Notes: generated by a model not told the origin, from the sequence alone. Counted from the first letter of the stretch, positions 14,675 through 23,915 are shown. The stretch is 26,384 bases of DNA from JADGAU01 sp045047105 (GCA_045047105.1 JASFYQ010000025.1:1-26384); one strand, 5' to 3'. Numbers and translations: made by a program.

Positions 14675-15145
14675 ATGTCTAATAATCCATTTGATTTTAC
14701 AAAAATGTTTACCCAATTTGATGCTACTTCAGCTACTTCAGCTATGAATGAGCAAATGCAAAAAATGTTCAGCCAGTACCAAATCCCTAATGTTAATATG
14801 AAGTCAATAGCAGAAGCACAACAAAAAAATATTGATGCAGTAACTGCTGCTAACCGTGCTGCTTTCGACGGTATGCAGGAATTAATGACTTGCCAGGCTA
14901 AAATCATGCAGGAAGCTATGAAAGAAGGCGCTGACATGGTAAGTAATCTAGATATTAAGGGTGAGCCTAAAGATATTTCAGACAAGCAAACTAAAATTGT
15001 TGAAGCGGCAATGAAAAAAGGCTTTGAAAATGCAGCAGATTTAGGTGATATTGTTACCAATACTCAAAAAGAAACCAGCAAATTAATTACTGAACGTTTT
15101 GAAGCTGCAATGAAAGAAATTAAAGATTCTGCACCAGCAAAATAA
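14675..15145 (+). CDS. phaP: Phasin 2, PHA granule protein
   Basis: A 156-residue phasin-family protein. It begins MSNNPFDFTKMFTQFD, continues into a Met-rich segment (MNEQMQKMFSQYQIP, 24-38) and then long amphipathic helices with the phasin-typical AANRAAFDGMQELMTCQAKIM (58-78). It ends in a Lys/Ala-rich tail. It should coat PHA granules. It is larger than phasin 1 and not obviously a recent copy of it. It lies 94 bases before the class I phaC, probably on the same transcript, with a small stem-loop between them. Its promoter carries two TTGCANTGCA sites. Confidence 0.85.
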   Translation: MSNNPFDFTKMFTQFDATSATSAMNEQMQKMFSQYQIPNVNMKSIAEAQQKNIDAVTAANRAAFDGMQELMTCQAKIMQEAMKEGADMVSNLDIKGEPKDISDKQTKIVEAAMKKGFENAADLGDIVTNTQKETSKLITERFEAAMKEIKDSAPAK

Positions 15146-15154
15146 TTTGTATAA

Positions 15155-15174
15155 CCTCCGCTTATTATGGGAGG
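15155..15174 (+). other. Small stem-loop between phasin 2 and phaC
   Basis: CCTCC (15155-15159) and GGAGG (15170-15174) form a 5-bp GC-rich stem around 10 bases, followed by CACTTTCTG and, 22 bases further on, a T-rich stretch. It is too weak for full termination. It could reduce read-through so that phasin is made in excess over synthase. Confidence 0.3.
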
Positions 15175-15239
15175 CACTTTCTGCACACCATAACGGGTTG
15201 ATTTTTTTAAATTAATTTAAAGCTTTACAGGATACAAAT

Positions 15240-17021
15240 ATGAGCTCTAGTGACAACGTTAACACCTTAGGATTTTCTTCAATGTCGAAGGGGTTCGAAG
15301 CAAATTATAAGCAACTTGAAGAATTAATGAGTAAGTTTTCAAGCTCTCATGAAGATGTAAATTATGACCCATTTAATCTGCAACAAGCATGGAAAGACTG
15401 GTTAGCTGCTGCTGCCCAAAATCCAGAAAAATTAGTAGAAGCTAATATGGCCATGATGCAAGATACTATGAAGCTATATCAACAAGCGGCATTACGTATG
15501 TGGAACCAGTCTTCTGATCCTGTTATTAAAGAAGAAAAAGGTGATCGACGTTTTCGCCACGATGATTGGAATGAGCAACCTGTTTTTGAAGCGATTAAGC
15601 AATCCTATTTATTAAGCTCTAAGTGGATCCGTAAAGTAGTAAGTGATGTTGAAGGTTTAGACGAAGCAACTTCACAAAAAATGGAATTTTTTACTGAACG
15701 TTTGTTAGATGCTATGTCACCAACAAACTTTGCTGCAACTAATCCTGCAGTTTTAGAAAAAATTAAACAAACCAATGGTGCAAATCTGGTTCATGGTTTA
15801 AAAAACATGCTGGATGATCTGGAAGATGGAGATGGCCAATTACGCATTAAAATGACAGATAATACGGCATTTGAGCTAGGTGTAAATGTTGCAGTAACAC
15901 CAGGCAAGGTTGTTTTTGAAAACCGTATGTTCCAGTTAATTCAATATTCACCAACTACAGAAACTAGCTTTAAACGTCCATTATTGATCACACCACCCTG
16001 GATCAATAAATTTTATATTCTGGATCTACAACCTAAAAACTCTATGTTACGTTGGTTAGTAGAGCAAGGACACACCGTATTTGTTATGTCCTGGATAAAC
16101 CCGGATGAAAGCTATAAAGATACCGGTTTTGATGCCTATGTTTTAGAAGGTGTTATGGAAGCGGTAAATCAGGTAGAAAAAGCAACCGGTGAAAGCTCTA
16201 TCAATGCTATTGGTTATTGTATTGGTGGTACTTTGTTAGCCACTACACTTTCGTATATGAAAGAAAAAGGGGATACGCGTATCCATAGTGCCACCTTCTT
16301 TACCACTATGATAGATTTCTCAGAGCCTGGTGATTTAGGTATATTTGTAGATGAAGATCAATTACAAAGTCTGGAAGAAAAAATGTCTGAAACGGGCTTT
16401 CTGGAAGGCAGAGATATGGCAGGCACATTTAATCTGATGCGTGCTAATGACTTGATTTGGTCTTTTTATATAAATAACTACCTACTAGGTAATGACCCAA
16501 GACCATTTGATTTATTGTACTGGAACTCAGACTCAACACGTATGCCTTGCACTATGCATTCTGAATACCTGCGCAATATGTATCTGAATAACCTTTTAGT
16601 AGAGCCAGGTGGAATTACTATTGATGGTGTAGCAATTGATATTAACCAAATTGATACTCCAGCATGTTTTATTTCAACAGTTGACGATCACATTGCTCCC
16701 TGGAAATCAACTTATGCAGGTGCTAAGCGTTTTAATGGTTCAGTTAAGTTTATTTTAGGTGGTTCCGGACATATTGCTGGAATTATTAATCCACCAGATG
16801 CAAATAAATACGGCTTCCGTACTACCAGTAAATTACCAACTGATTGCGAAGCCTGGGCAGAAAAAGCCGAGCAGCATGAAGGTTCTTGGTGGCCTGAATG
16901 GCAGCGTTGGATAAAACAAAAAGCGGGCAAGCAGGTTGCTGCACGTATCCCTGGTGATAACCAGTTAGATGTTATTGAAGATGCACCGGGAAGTTATGTT
17001 AAAACACGTGTAGTAGATTAA
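15240..17021 (+). CDS. phaC: Class I PHA synthase
   Basis: A 593-residue class I polyhydroxyalkanoate synthase, which polymerises 3-hydroxyacyl-CoA on the granule surface. The length matches the class I type (about 590). The lipase-like box GYCIGG has the nucleophile Cys327, and the alpha/beta-hydrolase triad is completed by Asp482 (STVDDHIAPW) and His511 (GGSGHIAG). Other signatures are TPPWINKFYILDL (251-263), FVMSWINPD (281-289) and SWWPEWQRWI (549-558). The variable N-terminal domain covers about 1-200. Ribosome site AGGA lies 7 bases before the ATG. It follows phasin 2 and precedes a separate class III synthase pair, which is unusual. Confidence 0.96.
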   Translation: MSSSDNVNTLGFSSMSKGFEANYKQLEELMSKFSSSHEDVNYDPFNLQQAWKDWLAAAAQNPEKLVEANMAMMQDTMKLYQQAALRMWNQSSDPVIKEEKGDRRFRHDDWNEQPVFEAIKQSYLLSSKWIRKVVSDVEGLDEATSQKMEFFTERLLDAMSPTNFAATNPAVLEKIKQTNGANLVHGLKNMLDDLEDGDGQLRIKMTDNTAFELGVNVAVTPGKVVFENRMFQLIQYSPTTETSFKRPLLITPPWINKFYILDLQPKNSMLRWLVEQGHTVFVMSWINPDESYKDTGFDAYVLEGVMEAVNQVEKATGESSINAIGYCIGGTLLATTLSYMKEKGDTRIHSATFFTTMIDFSEPGDLGIFVDEDQLQSLEEKMSETGFLEGRDMAGTFNLMRANDLIWSFYINNYLLGNDPRPFDLLYWNSDSTRMPCTMHSEYLRNMYLNNLLVEPGGITIDGVAIDINQIDTPACFISTVDDHIAPWKSTYAGAKRFNGSVKFILGGSGHIAGIINPPDANKYGFRTTSKLPTDCEAWAEKAEQHEGSWWPEWQRWIKQKAGKQVAARIPGDNQLDVIEDAPGSYVKTRVVD

Positions 17022-17044
17022 TATTAGCCCGCAATCTTCCCCCC

Positions 17045-17124
17045 CCATGCCAGGTTAAATTAGCATGGTTTTAATATCAGCCAAACTAGCTGTTTTTAAT
17101 CAACACCACCTGATAGTTTGGCTG
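17045..17124 (+). terminator. Tandem stem-loops after phaC
   Basis: Two inverted repeats follow the phaC stop. CCATGC (17045-17050) and GCATGG (17063-17068) are followed by TTTTAA. Then come perfect 11-base arms, CAGCCAAACTA (17078-17088) and TAGTTTGGCTG (17114-17124), with a 25-base loop, followed by CTTTTAAAATT. Together they probably end the phaC transcript and separate it from phaE. Confidence 0.55.
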
Positions 17125-17290
17125 CTTTTAAAATTAAAAACCCCATAAAATCACTCAATTCGCTACGCCATCCAAAATATCATAACAACTATAAAATCTT
17201 TGTTAAAAGCTCTTTTAATCTCCTTATGCTTTTGTTAATGTACTTTGATTGTTTCAGATAAAAAATCTAAACAAATAACCTGCAAACATA

Positions 17291-18268
17291 ATGGATACTA
17301 GCATGGACAAAACACCCTCCTGGAATGAAAACTATCAGGTTTATTTTGAAAAACTCAATACCATAATAGAGAAAAATATGGGTGATAAATCAGCAGATAT
17401 TTCCTGGGACTCGATAATGAATAGCTGGAACCCCAAGCTTTCTACAGAAAGTTTAAATATAGAATTACAGCAAATTCTAGAAAAAATGCATGCTCAGGGA
17501 AAAATATTTTTTCAACTGGGAGATAACTTTGCTAAAAAATTTTCCAGTACTGAGGATTGGTCAAAAATATTAGATAAAACTTTTGAACAAATTCAACAAA
17601 AGAATAAATTTAATACCCAGGATATTGAGCAACAATTTAAATCCTTTTGGCAATCCCCGCAACAAAGCTGGCAGAAAATAGTAGATGAGATGCAATTGCC
17701 ATTTAAAAACAAAAATAATGGGGAAAATAATCATTATGAGCAATTATTTGCAATGCCTGGTTGTAGTTATGATAGCGAAGATGAAGCAAATAATAAGTTA
17801 TTAATGCAAGCAATTATTGCTTATCAACAAGCATTTTTAGCTTATAGCCATTTTTTTGCAGATTTTAGTCAGGCAACCATGACCACTATGAAGCAAAAAG
17901 TAAAAAACTTGCTTGGCGAAGATAAAAGCATTAATAGCCTGCACGACTTATATAACTTATGGGTAAACGCATGTGAAGAGGTTTATGCAGGATATGTAAC
18001 CAGCAGTGAATATGCAAAACTACATGGGGATATGGTTAATAGCCTGATGAAAGTTAAACAGTGTTGGGGAAAAATCATAGATAAACGTCTAAAGCTGATG
18101 AATATTCCTACTCAGCAGCAGATTAATAGCTTGCAGGATCGCTTACAAGAGTCTCGTCGTGAAGTTAAAACATTACGTAGTGAGATGAATCAAATGGAAG
18201 AACGTATGCAACTTATGTTTAAGACTATAAAAAAGATAAGCAAATACACAGGTTTTACCAGGCTTTAA
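17291..18268 (+). CDS. phaE: PhaE, class III PHA synthase partner subunit
   Basis: A 325-residue protein without enzyme motifs, placed 14 bases before a class III phaC, the usual phaE-phaC order. It is helical and rich in Gln, Lys and Trp. The conserved part is about 185-265 (QAFLAYSHFFADF, then NLWVNACEEVYAGYVTSSEYAKLHGDMVNSLMKVKQ), the PhaE family core. The C-terminus (about 279-318) is a coiled coil, LQDRLQESRREVKTLRSEMN. PhaE forms a complex with PhaC and is needed for full activity. The start is either ATG 17291 or ATG 17303; the second has a GGAT-like site 9 bases upstream. Nothing suggests decay. Confidence 0.9.
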   Translation: MDTSMDKTPSWNENYQVYFEKLNTIIEKNMGDKSADISWDSIMNSWNPKLSTESLNIELQQILEKMHAQGKIFFQLGDNFAKKFSSTEDWSKILDKTFEQIQQKNKFNTQDIEQQFKSFWQSPQQSWQKIVDEMQLPFKNKNNGENNHYEQLFAMPGCSYDSEDEANNKLLMQAIIAYQQAFLAYSHFFADFSQATMTTMKQKVKNLLGEDKSINSLHDLYNLWVNACEEVYAGYVTSSEYAKLHGDMVNSLMKVKQCWGKIIDKRLKLMNIPTQQQINSLQDRLQESRREVKTLRSEMNQMEERMQLMFKTIKKISKYTGFTRL

Positions 18269-18282
18269 TAGGAAAATATAAG

Positions 18283-19353
18283 GTGCAGCCATTTAATATC
18301 CAGCCCGAACAATTAGCAGAGGAAATGAGTGAATATACTCGTAAACTCGCCAGTGCTGTTGAAAATATTCTTCTGGACTCTCCGCAAAGTACAGGTGTAA
18401 CTGAACGTATGCCAGTGTATAGTGAAGATAAACTGGTACTCTATCGTTATAAAGCGGCCTCTCAGGCAAGCTCATTAAATCCGGTTCCACTTTTAATTAT
18501 TTATGCTCTGGTTAATCGCCCCTATATGACTGATCTGGATAAAAATCGCTCCACTATCGCCAATCTTCTAAAGCATGGACAAGATGTTTACCTGATTGAC
18601 TGGGGATACCCTGATGAGGCCGATCGGTGTTTAACTCTGGAAGATTATATTAGTGGCTATATCAATCGCTGTGTAGATATCATATGTAAAAATCACAGCT
18701 TAAAAAAAATTAATATTCTGGGTATCTGTCAGGGAGGAAGCTTTAGCCTCTGTTATACCTCCTTATATCAAAATAAAGTAAAAAATCTGGTAACAATGGT
18801 TAGCCCGGTAGATTTTAAAACCCCGGATAATTTACTCTCTGCCTGGGTACAACATATTGATATTGACAACCTGGTAGATACTCTGGGAAATATTCCAGGT
18901 GAAATGCTGAACTGGACTTTTTTATCGCTAAAACCGTTTACTTTAACTGCTAAAAAATATGTAGATATGGTGGATGTATTAGAAGATGAAACGCTATTAA
19001 AAAATTTTTTACGCATAGAAAAATGGATTTTTGACAGCCCAGCACAGGCAGGAGAAACATTTCGTCAGTTTTTAAAAGATTTTTATCAAAAAAATGGTCT
19101 GATTGAGGGGGGTATAAAACTCGGCGAACAGCTTATTGATTTAAAAAATATCCGCTGTCCGGTATTAAATATTTATGCAGAACACGATCATTTAGTTCCA
19201 CCAGATGCATCCAGAGCGTTAAATCACCGCACCTCAACGAAGGACTATACCGAACTGGGCTTTCCCGGCGGACATATCGGTATTTATGTTAGTGGCAAGG
19301 CACAGGCGCATATTGTACCTGCAATATGTGATTGGTTAGATCAGCATACCTAG
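18283..19353 (+). CDS. phaC: Class III PHA synthase catalytic subunit
   Basis: A 356-residue short PHA synthase of class III, the PhaE-dependent type. The box GICQGG holds Cys149, with Asp302 (AEHDHLVPPDASRAL) and His331 (FPGGHIGIYVSGKAQ) completing the triad. These are the same positions that I recall for the Allochromatium vinosum enzyme, and the segments YALVNRPYMTD, VYLIDWGYPD and SPVDFKTPDNLLSAWVQ are nearly family-invariant. It starts at GTG, with AGGAAAA about 10 bases upstream and 14 bases after the phaE stop, so the two are cotranscribed. It lacks the long N-terminal domain of the class I synthase 1.3 kb upstream, and is a different lineage rather than a truncated copy. Confidence 0.96.
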   Translation: MQPFNIQPEQLAEEMSEYTRKLASAVENILLDSPQSTGVTERMPVYSEDKLVLYRYKAASQASSLNPVPLLIIYALVNRPYMTDLDKNRSTIANLLKHGQDVYLIDWGYPDEADRCLTLEDYISGYINRCVDIICKNHSLKKINILGICQGGSFSLCYTSLYQNKVKNLVTMVSPVDFKTPDNLLSAWVQHIDIDNLVDTLGNIPGEMLNWTFLSLKPFTLTAKKYVDMVDVLEDETLLKNFLRIEKWIFDSPAQAGETFRQFLKDFYQKNGLIEGGIKLGEQLIDLKNIRCPVLNIYAEHDHLVPPDASRALNHRTSTKDYTELGFPGGHIGIYVSGKAQAHIVPAICDWLDQHT

Positions 19354-19474
19354 ATAAACGAGCGAACAACTCGTCAGAAAACTATTAAAGAGGGAGCATT
19401 TTTTGTTGGTTATAAAACCATCAGGGAATCGTTCCAGAAAGCGGTTGCTTATACCACTCCCAAAAAGCCATAAT

Positions 19475-21031
19475 TTATCCAGTCGCGCGTCCAACGGGTT
19501 GTGCGACCACAGATATTTGATTGCTCTGTTTATTTTCTGTTATTTTTAACCAGAAAGTAAAACTATGCAGCTCTATAAGTAAAACCTGAATACTCTTAAC
19601 TGAAATAGCCGTTTCACGAGCATAACATAAGCTATTAAGTTGTCCGGCAATATATTTTGCTGGATTGGGCCTTTTAGATAAGGTATTTGCTATAGCCCAT
19701 GCTTCTAGTGATAAATAATTGCCCTGAGCTAATAATAGTTTTCTTAGTTTATTTGCATCATCGCTATGTGATAATAGTGCCCGATAAGCTAACCATGCTT
19801 TAATTTGTGATATAAACCTGAATACCAGCCAGAGGCAAACTAATACCATAAAAGCCAACAAACTGAAAAATATAATCTGCCACTTTTTAGGTATATGCCA
19901 TATAGTTGGGAGCTGTTTAGAAACACTCTGTAACTGCCCTTTATCTACATCAAAATAACTAATGACTAGTTTGGGGCCATGGTTAAATCCCCAGCTCCAT
20001 TGTGGTATGGGAAGCTGATAACGTTGTACAAAAGTTAAATCCATTTTGCTACTGGCCTGAGTTTTTACTAATTGAATTAATTCTGAATCCACTCCTGTTA
20101 ATTTAGCTAATTGGCTACGAATGCCATACACTTCTTCTGCAAGTTGCCCCTGATTGTGTAACTCAATAAACCAAAAGGGGGTCTCTTGTTGATAAATGAT
20201 GCCTGTTTGCAAGGATAACTTTCCTACCGCTATGGTAGATGGAAGATAACTGGGCAAGGGTTTTACTCTGATGCTTTTAGCTGGCAGGTAAAAATTCCAG
20301 CGCCCTCTTCCGCGTTGAATTATTGCAGGTAGCTGAAGATCAAAAGTTCCATAATTATTAGCCGTAATTAACCAGTTAAGTTCTACTATTGGGCTTTTAT
20401 TAGGCGATTTAGGCTGTTTTGAACTTATTTGTTCTGAAACAGTGCTTTCTGAAACAGTGTTTTCTGAAACAGTGCTTTCTGAAACAGTAAGTTGCTCTGG
20501 CCCAATTACGGTAAAACCAGGTAATATAAACTTATCTACAAACACCTGATTTGAAGCTGCTAAAAGATTTTGAGAAAGGCTTATTTTTATAGTTTGCCCC
20601 TGCCAGATAGTTTTTGGCAAAGCTAACCAGTGTGGATCTGCATTTACTCCATTGCGAATAGCCGCTTTTACCTTTATCTTAATCGGTTGAGAAATAGCTC
20701 CACCCTGAGCAATAGAATGCAAAACCATATCTCCTACTACTCTAGGGTATAAACGTAGAAATTCGATATGCCTTATTGAGCCATTGGCTAATTTTTCAGT
20801 TTCAGTATCTCTTGCTTCAATATAAAAATTTTTATACCAGCTTTTAATATTGCTGGACTCAGGCAGATTATTGCCCGTATAAATAATTCGTACGGATAGA
20901 TATTTACCAATCTCTACCTTGTTCTTGTTAACTTTAACTAATAATTCAACATCTTGTGACAATGAAACTGGAATTGACATTAAGTATACTAATGTCATTA
21001 ATATTAGCCTGTTTAAAAAAGTTCTTACCAT
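19475..21031 (-). CDS. batD: BatD-like envelope protein
   Basis: A 518-residue protein with a signal peptide (LNRLILMTLVYLMSIPVSLSQ, about 6-26), a large periplasmic beta-rich region and one membrane segment at about 385-406, followed by a cytoplasmic tail. This is the architecture of BatD, often annotated as oxygen tolerance protein, the last member of Bat operons. Its biochemical role is unknown; Bat proteins are linked to stress or aerotolerance. Residues 182-200 are a four-copy TVSE(S/N) repeat encoded by 15-bp DNA repeats. The start overlaps the batBC stop by 7 bases. The BatD call rests on architecture and operon place. Confidence 0.8.
   Translation of the reverse strand: MVRTFLNRLILMTLVYLMSIPVSLSQDVELLVKVNKNKVEIGKYLSVRIIYTGNNLPESSNIKSWYKNFYIEARDTETEKLANGSIRHIEFLRLYPRVVGDMVLHSIAQGGAISQPIKIKVKAAIRNGVNADPHWLALPKTIWQGQTIKISLSQNLLAASNQVFVDKFILPGFTVIGPEQLTVSESTVSENTVSESTVSEQISSKQPKSPNKSPIVELNWLITANNYGTFDLQLPAIIQRGRGRWNFYLPAKSIRVKPLPSYLPSTIAVGKLSLQTGIIYQQETPFWFIELHNQGQLAEEVYGIRSQLAKLTGVDSELIQLVKTQASSKMDLTFVQRYQLPIPQWSWGFNHGPKLVISYFDVDKGQLQSVSKQLPTIWHIPKKWQIIFFSLLAFMVLVCLWLVFRFISQIKAWLAYRALLSHSDDANKLRKLLLAQGNYLSLEAWAIANTLSKRPNPAKYIAGQLNSLCYARETAISVKSIQVLLIELHSFTFWLKITENKQSNQISVVAQPVGRATG
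20432..20488. repeat. 15-bp tandem repeat inside batD
   Basis: Nearly four copies of TTCTGAAACAGTGCT (20432-20446, 20447-20461, 20462-20476, then 12 bases of a fourth) differ by single bases. Because 15 is a multiple of three, copy-number change keeps the frame and only lengthens or shortens a Ser/Thr/Glu-rich linker. Confidence 0.95.
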
Positions 21032-22857
21032 ATTCGCTGGCCTTTTAGCTTAACAGGCTGCTCTGGAATATAGGGCAGTCCCACTTCAAAAGGCATTAAA
21101 TTATTAAGTAGTTCGGCACTTTGTTGTGGTAAAACCTGTTGATCAGAATATACCCAGAATTTTCCAGTAGATAAACGAGATTTTTTACTGCTACTTTGAA
21201 TATGTTTAACCCCCCGCTCTAATAAGGTATTTTGTTGCTTAGCTGATAAAGTTGAAAAAATGCCTGCTTGGTTTTCTGGCGGTGAGAGGTATATACCATT
21301 GGCCATTTTATCTTCAAATCCTTCGGGTATTTTTTGTGCAGAGGATAACCAGTTTGCCCGTTGTTTTGTTTTTGCAATATCTTTCAGTCGACGTAAAACC
21401 GCTGCAGCAAGACTTTCTGCAAATTCCTGATTAATAGTGGTTAAAGATGTTTTAATACCCAGTAACTCTGCATCCTTAAATAAAATGGCAGCTTGTTGGT
21501 AGTCACCCAATTTATAATGTGTATTTGCAAGGTTAAATACTGCTCTGGCAATTAGCTGTTGCTGCTCTTTATTTTCTAATTCTTGCTCAGTATGGTATAG
21601 CGCATATTTTGCAATATAACTAAAGGCCTGTTGAGCGCAAAGATAATCCTCTAAACGATAACAGGCAAAACCTTCGGCAAAACGCAAATTTTTATTAGGA
21701 TAAGACTCGCTGCTTTTAACTAAACTTAATACTTGCTGATAATCCTGCGCTTTAATTGCCAGACTAATTTTAGTACTGATATTATTCGCGTTATTACAGC
21801 TAGTTAAAAAAATAGCTAATAGCATTGTGAAAAACTTTTTAGAAGCTGTTAAGTTAATTGCTAATGTGAATAGGCATAGAAGAATTCCTACTAACAAGGG
21901 AATAAAAAACCATTCATTCCACAGAATCTGCTGATTAAACTGTGCATCAATTCGTGGATTCTTTAAATCAAGCAGTTCTCTCAACTCTAATTTTTGTGCA
22001 GCTTCCACAGGATAATAATTCGCAGCAGATAGTTCACTAAAGTGTTTAAGCCAGGCTGTTTGGCGACGAGTAACAATAACTTTTCCATCTACTACTAAGG
22101 ATTCACGTTTATTAACAGAAATAGGAACAGGAATAGCAACCGCCTCATCCCTGCCCATTCCTATAAGCTTTAAACTAACAGCTAAAGACTTAATCTGTAC
22201 TGTCAATTGTGCTGCTGCATGCTCTGCTTTTTTGCCTAAATCTCCATCCGTTAACAATAAAATCGTAGCTTTGCCCTGATAAGGTTTAAGTAAGTCAAGT
22301 GCTGATTGTAAAGATGCGGCTAAATTATTGCCTAATGTAGGTGGTCGGAATTGGCTTAATTGTGAAATAAAATGTTTTACTAAAGATTTATCTTTAGTTG
22401 GTATTAATAGCGTATGAGAAAACCCAGAATAAATAACTAAAGCTACACGTAAGTTATCAGAATATTGTTCAGACTTAGTTTTAAACCATTGATTAAGCAG
22501 TATTTGTGCTTTTTTAATTCGGCTAAACTGATCGTCTATAGCATGCATAGAGCTGGAAAAATCTACAATAACTACTATGCTATTGTCATTTTCCAATAAT
22601 TCGGGAGGGATCTGTTGAGGAGTACGAGGCCCGGCCAGAGCAATGCAAAACAAAAACCAGGCAATAGCTAATAATGTTTTGCTTAAAGTTTGGGATATTG
22701 AGTTGGGGCTAAGCTGTAACCAGGCAAGTAAATTTGCATCGGCAATTTTTAGCCAGGCCTGCTGCTGGTAAAAATAACTGACCAGGATAATAAACCAGGG
22801 CACTATAAAAATAAATAACCATAATGGTTCACGCCAGTATAGTATATACAGACTCAT
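21025..22857 (-). CDS. BatB-BatC fusion: membrane vWA domain plus TPR domain
   Basis: A 610-residue protein. Membrane segments lie at about 12-28 and 60-76. A von Willebrand A domain covers about 92-285, with an intact MIDAS: Asp99-Phe-Ser101-Ser-Ser103, Thr174 and Asp204 in LLTDGD. A third membrane segment lies at about 314-336. Right after it, residues 340-354 (KKFFTMLLAIFLTSC) read like a lipoprotein signal with a lipobox Cys354, followed by TPR-like helices (about 365-500: AFNLANTHYKLGDYQQAAILF). BatB and BatC are often separate genes; here they are one frame. It overlaps batA upstream by 4 bases and batD downstream by 7. Confidence 0.85.
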   Translation of the reverse strand: MSLYILYWREPLWLFIFIVPWFIILVSYFYQQQAWLKIADANLLAWLQLSPNSISQTLSKTLLAIAWFLFCIALAGPRTPQQIPPELLENDNSIVVIVDFSSSMHAIDDQFSRIKKAQILLNQWFKTKSEQYSDNLRVALVIYSGFSHTLLIPTKDKSLVKHFISQLSQFRPPTLGNNLAASLQSALDLLKPYQGKATILLLTDGDLGKKAEHAAAQLTVQIKSLAVSLKLIGMGRDEAVAIPVPISVNKRESLVVDGKVIVTRRQTAWLKHFSELSAANYYPVEAAQKLELRELLDLKNPRIDAQFNQQILWNEWFFIPLLVGILLCLFTLAINLTASKKFFTMLLAIFLTSCNNANNISTKISLAIKAQDYQQVLSLVKSSESYPNKNLRFAEGFACYRLEDYLCAQQAFSYIAKYALYHTEQELENKEQQQLIARAVFNLANTHYKLGDYQQAAILFKDAELLGIKTSLTTINQEFAESLAAAVLRRLKDIAKTKQRANWLSSAQKIPEGFEDKMANGIYLSPPENQAGIFSTLSAKQQNTLLERGVKHIQSSSKKSRLSTGKFWVYSDQQVLPQQSAELLNNLMPFEVGLPYIPEQPVKLKGQRIW

Positions 22858-23915
22858 AACGGCTTAGGCTCACGTGATTCTTTATTAGCAAATAAAACCG
22901 CATATAAAAATAATATCATGGCAATAAACAAAGGCAGTTGATACCAGGGCTGGCTAAGTTTTATTGGGTCTTTGGAAACAATTAATTTACGATGTTTTGC
23001 TTCAATAGTGGCCAAGGCATGATTAAAAGCCTGAGCATCCAGGGCATGAAATAATTGTCCATGTCCCGTATCTGCAACCTGTTGCAGCATCTTAATATTA
23101 GTTGGTTCATAAAGCAGGCGGCTATTCGCATTATAGCCAGCTTCAAAATGGGCTGAACCAATAGCAATAATATATAAACTAAACCCCTGGTCAGCTAATT
23201 GTTTTGCTGCATCTACTGGAGAGATAGAGCCAAGCTGGGTACTGCCATCTGAAATCAATACTACTACTTTTTCTTGTTTGGAATTGCTTGCTAGTGAATT
23301 ATTTTTCTGTGGCTCCAGCTGAAATTGCTGCTGAATTAATTTAAGTGTTGCCCCCATATCAGATATTCGCCCACCTAATAAGGTAGTAATACGGCTTACC
23401 GCATTTTGCACCACCGCTTTATCACTGGTGAGTGGTAGCCATAGAGCTGGAGGTGTTGCAAGTAAAACCAGGCCCATACGGCTACCAGAATAATTCTGAA
23501 TAAAATCATTTAATAACCATTGCGACATTTTAAGACGACTAATCGCCTGTCCTTTAATTTCATAATCTTCTAAACTCATAGAAAGAGCTGTATCTACCAC
23601 CAAAATCATATCCACAGGTTCAGATGCATTTTGTACCGGCTTATACGATCGATAACTCACTGGCTGAGCAAGTGCAATTATCATAAAAGTAAACGCTATA
23701 CTGATAATTTTATTTGCTGAAAGGCCCTGCTTGTTTTTCTTGAGTGAATTATTATCTAGCTGTGTTAAATCACCTAATAAAGGATAAAACATATTTATTC
23801 TTGGCATTATTTGTGGCCAATTGCTAGAACAAGCGAATCGCCAGCTAAACCATAGCCACGGAAAAGGCAATAATAATAGCCAATACCATTGTAAAAAAGC
23901 CATATTAAAGTTCAT
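22854..23915 (-). CDS. batA: BatA-like membrane vWA protein
   Basis: A 353-residue protein with N-terminal membrane segments (about 8-24 and 68-84), a von Willebrand A domain at about 100-310 and a C-terminal membrane segment (about 328-344), the BatA plan. The MIDAS site is altered: the usual D-x-S-x-S reads Asp108-Thr-Ala110-Leu-Ser112, although Asp223 in LISDGS is kept. Metal binding may be weaker than in its partner BatBC. It overlaps the DUF4381 gene by 11 bases, or none if Met5 is the true start, and batBC by 4 bases. Bat vWA proteins are thought to form envelope complexes with MoxR and DUF58 proteins. Confidence 0.85.
   Translation of the reverse strand: MNFNMAFLQWYWLLLLPFPWLWFSWRFACSSNWPQIMPRINMFYPLLGDLTQLDNNSLKKNKQGLSANKIISIAFTFMIIALAQPVSYRSYKPVQNASEPVDMILVVDTALSMSLEDYEIKGQAISRLKMSQWLLNDFIQNYSGSRMGLVLLATPPALWLPLTSDKAVVQNAVSRITTLLGGRISDMGATLKLIQQQFQLEPQKNNSLASNSKQEKVVVLISDGSTQLGSISPVDAAKQLADQGFSLYIIAIGSAHFEAGYNANSRLLYEPTNIKMLQQVADTGHGQLFHALDAQAFNHALATIEAKHRKLIVSKDPIKLSQPWYQLPLFIAMILFLYAVLFANKESREPKPL

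Noticed and set aside
14644..15060. A 138-codon minus-strand ORF opposite phasin 2.
   Set aside because: It is the antisense shadow of a well-supported phasin gene; it has no ribosome site or family resemblance.
19358..19418. Small inverted repeats (ACGAG/CTCGT, TGGTT/AACCA) after the class III phaC as a terminator.
   Set aside because: Stems are only 5 bp with no following T-run in either direction, so termination cannot be supported.
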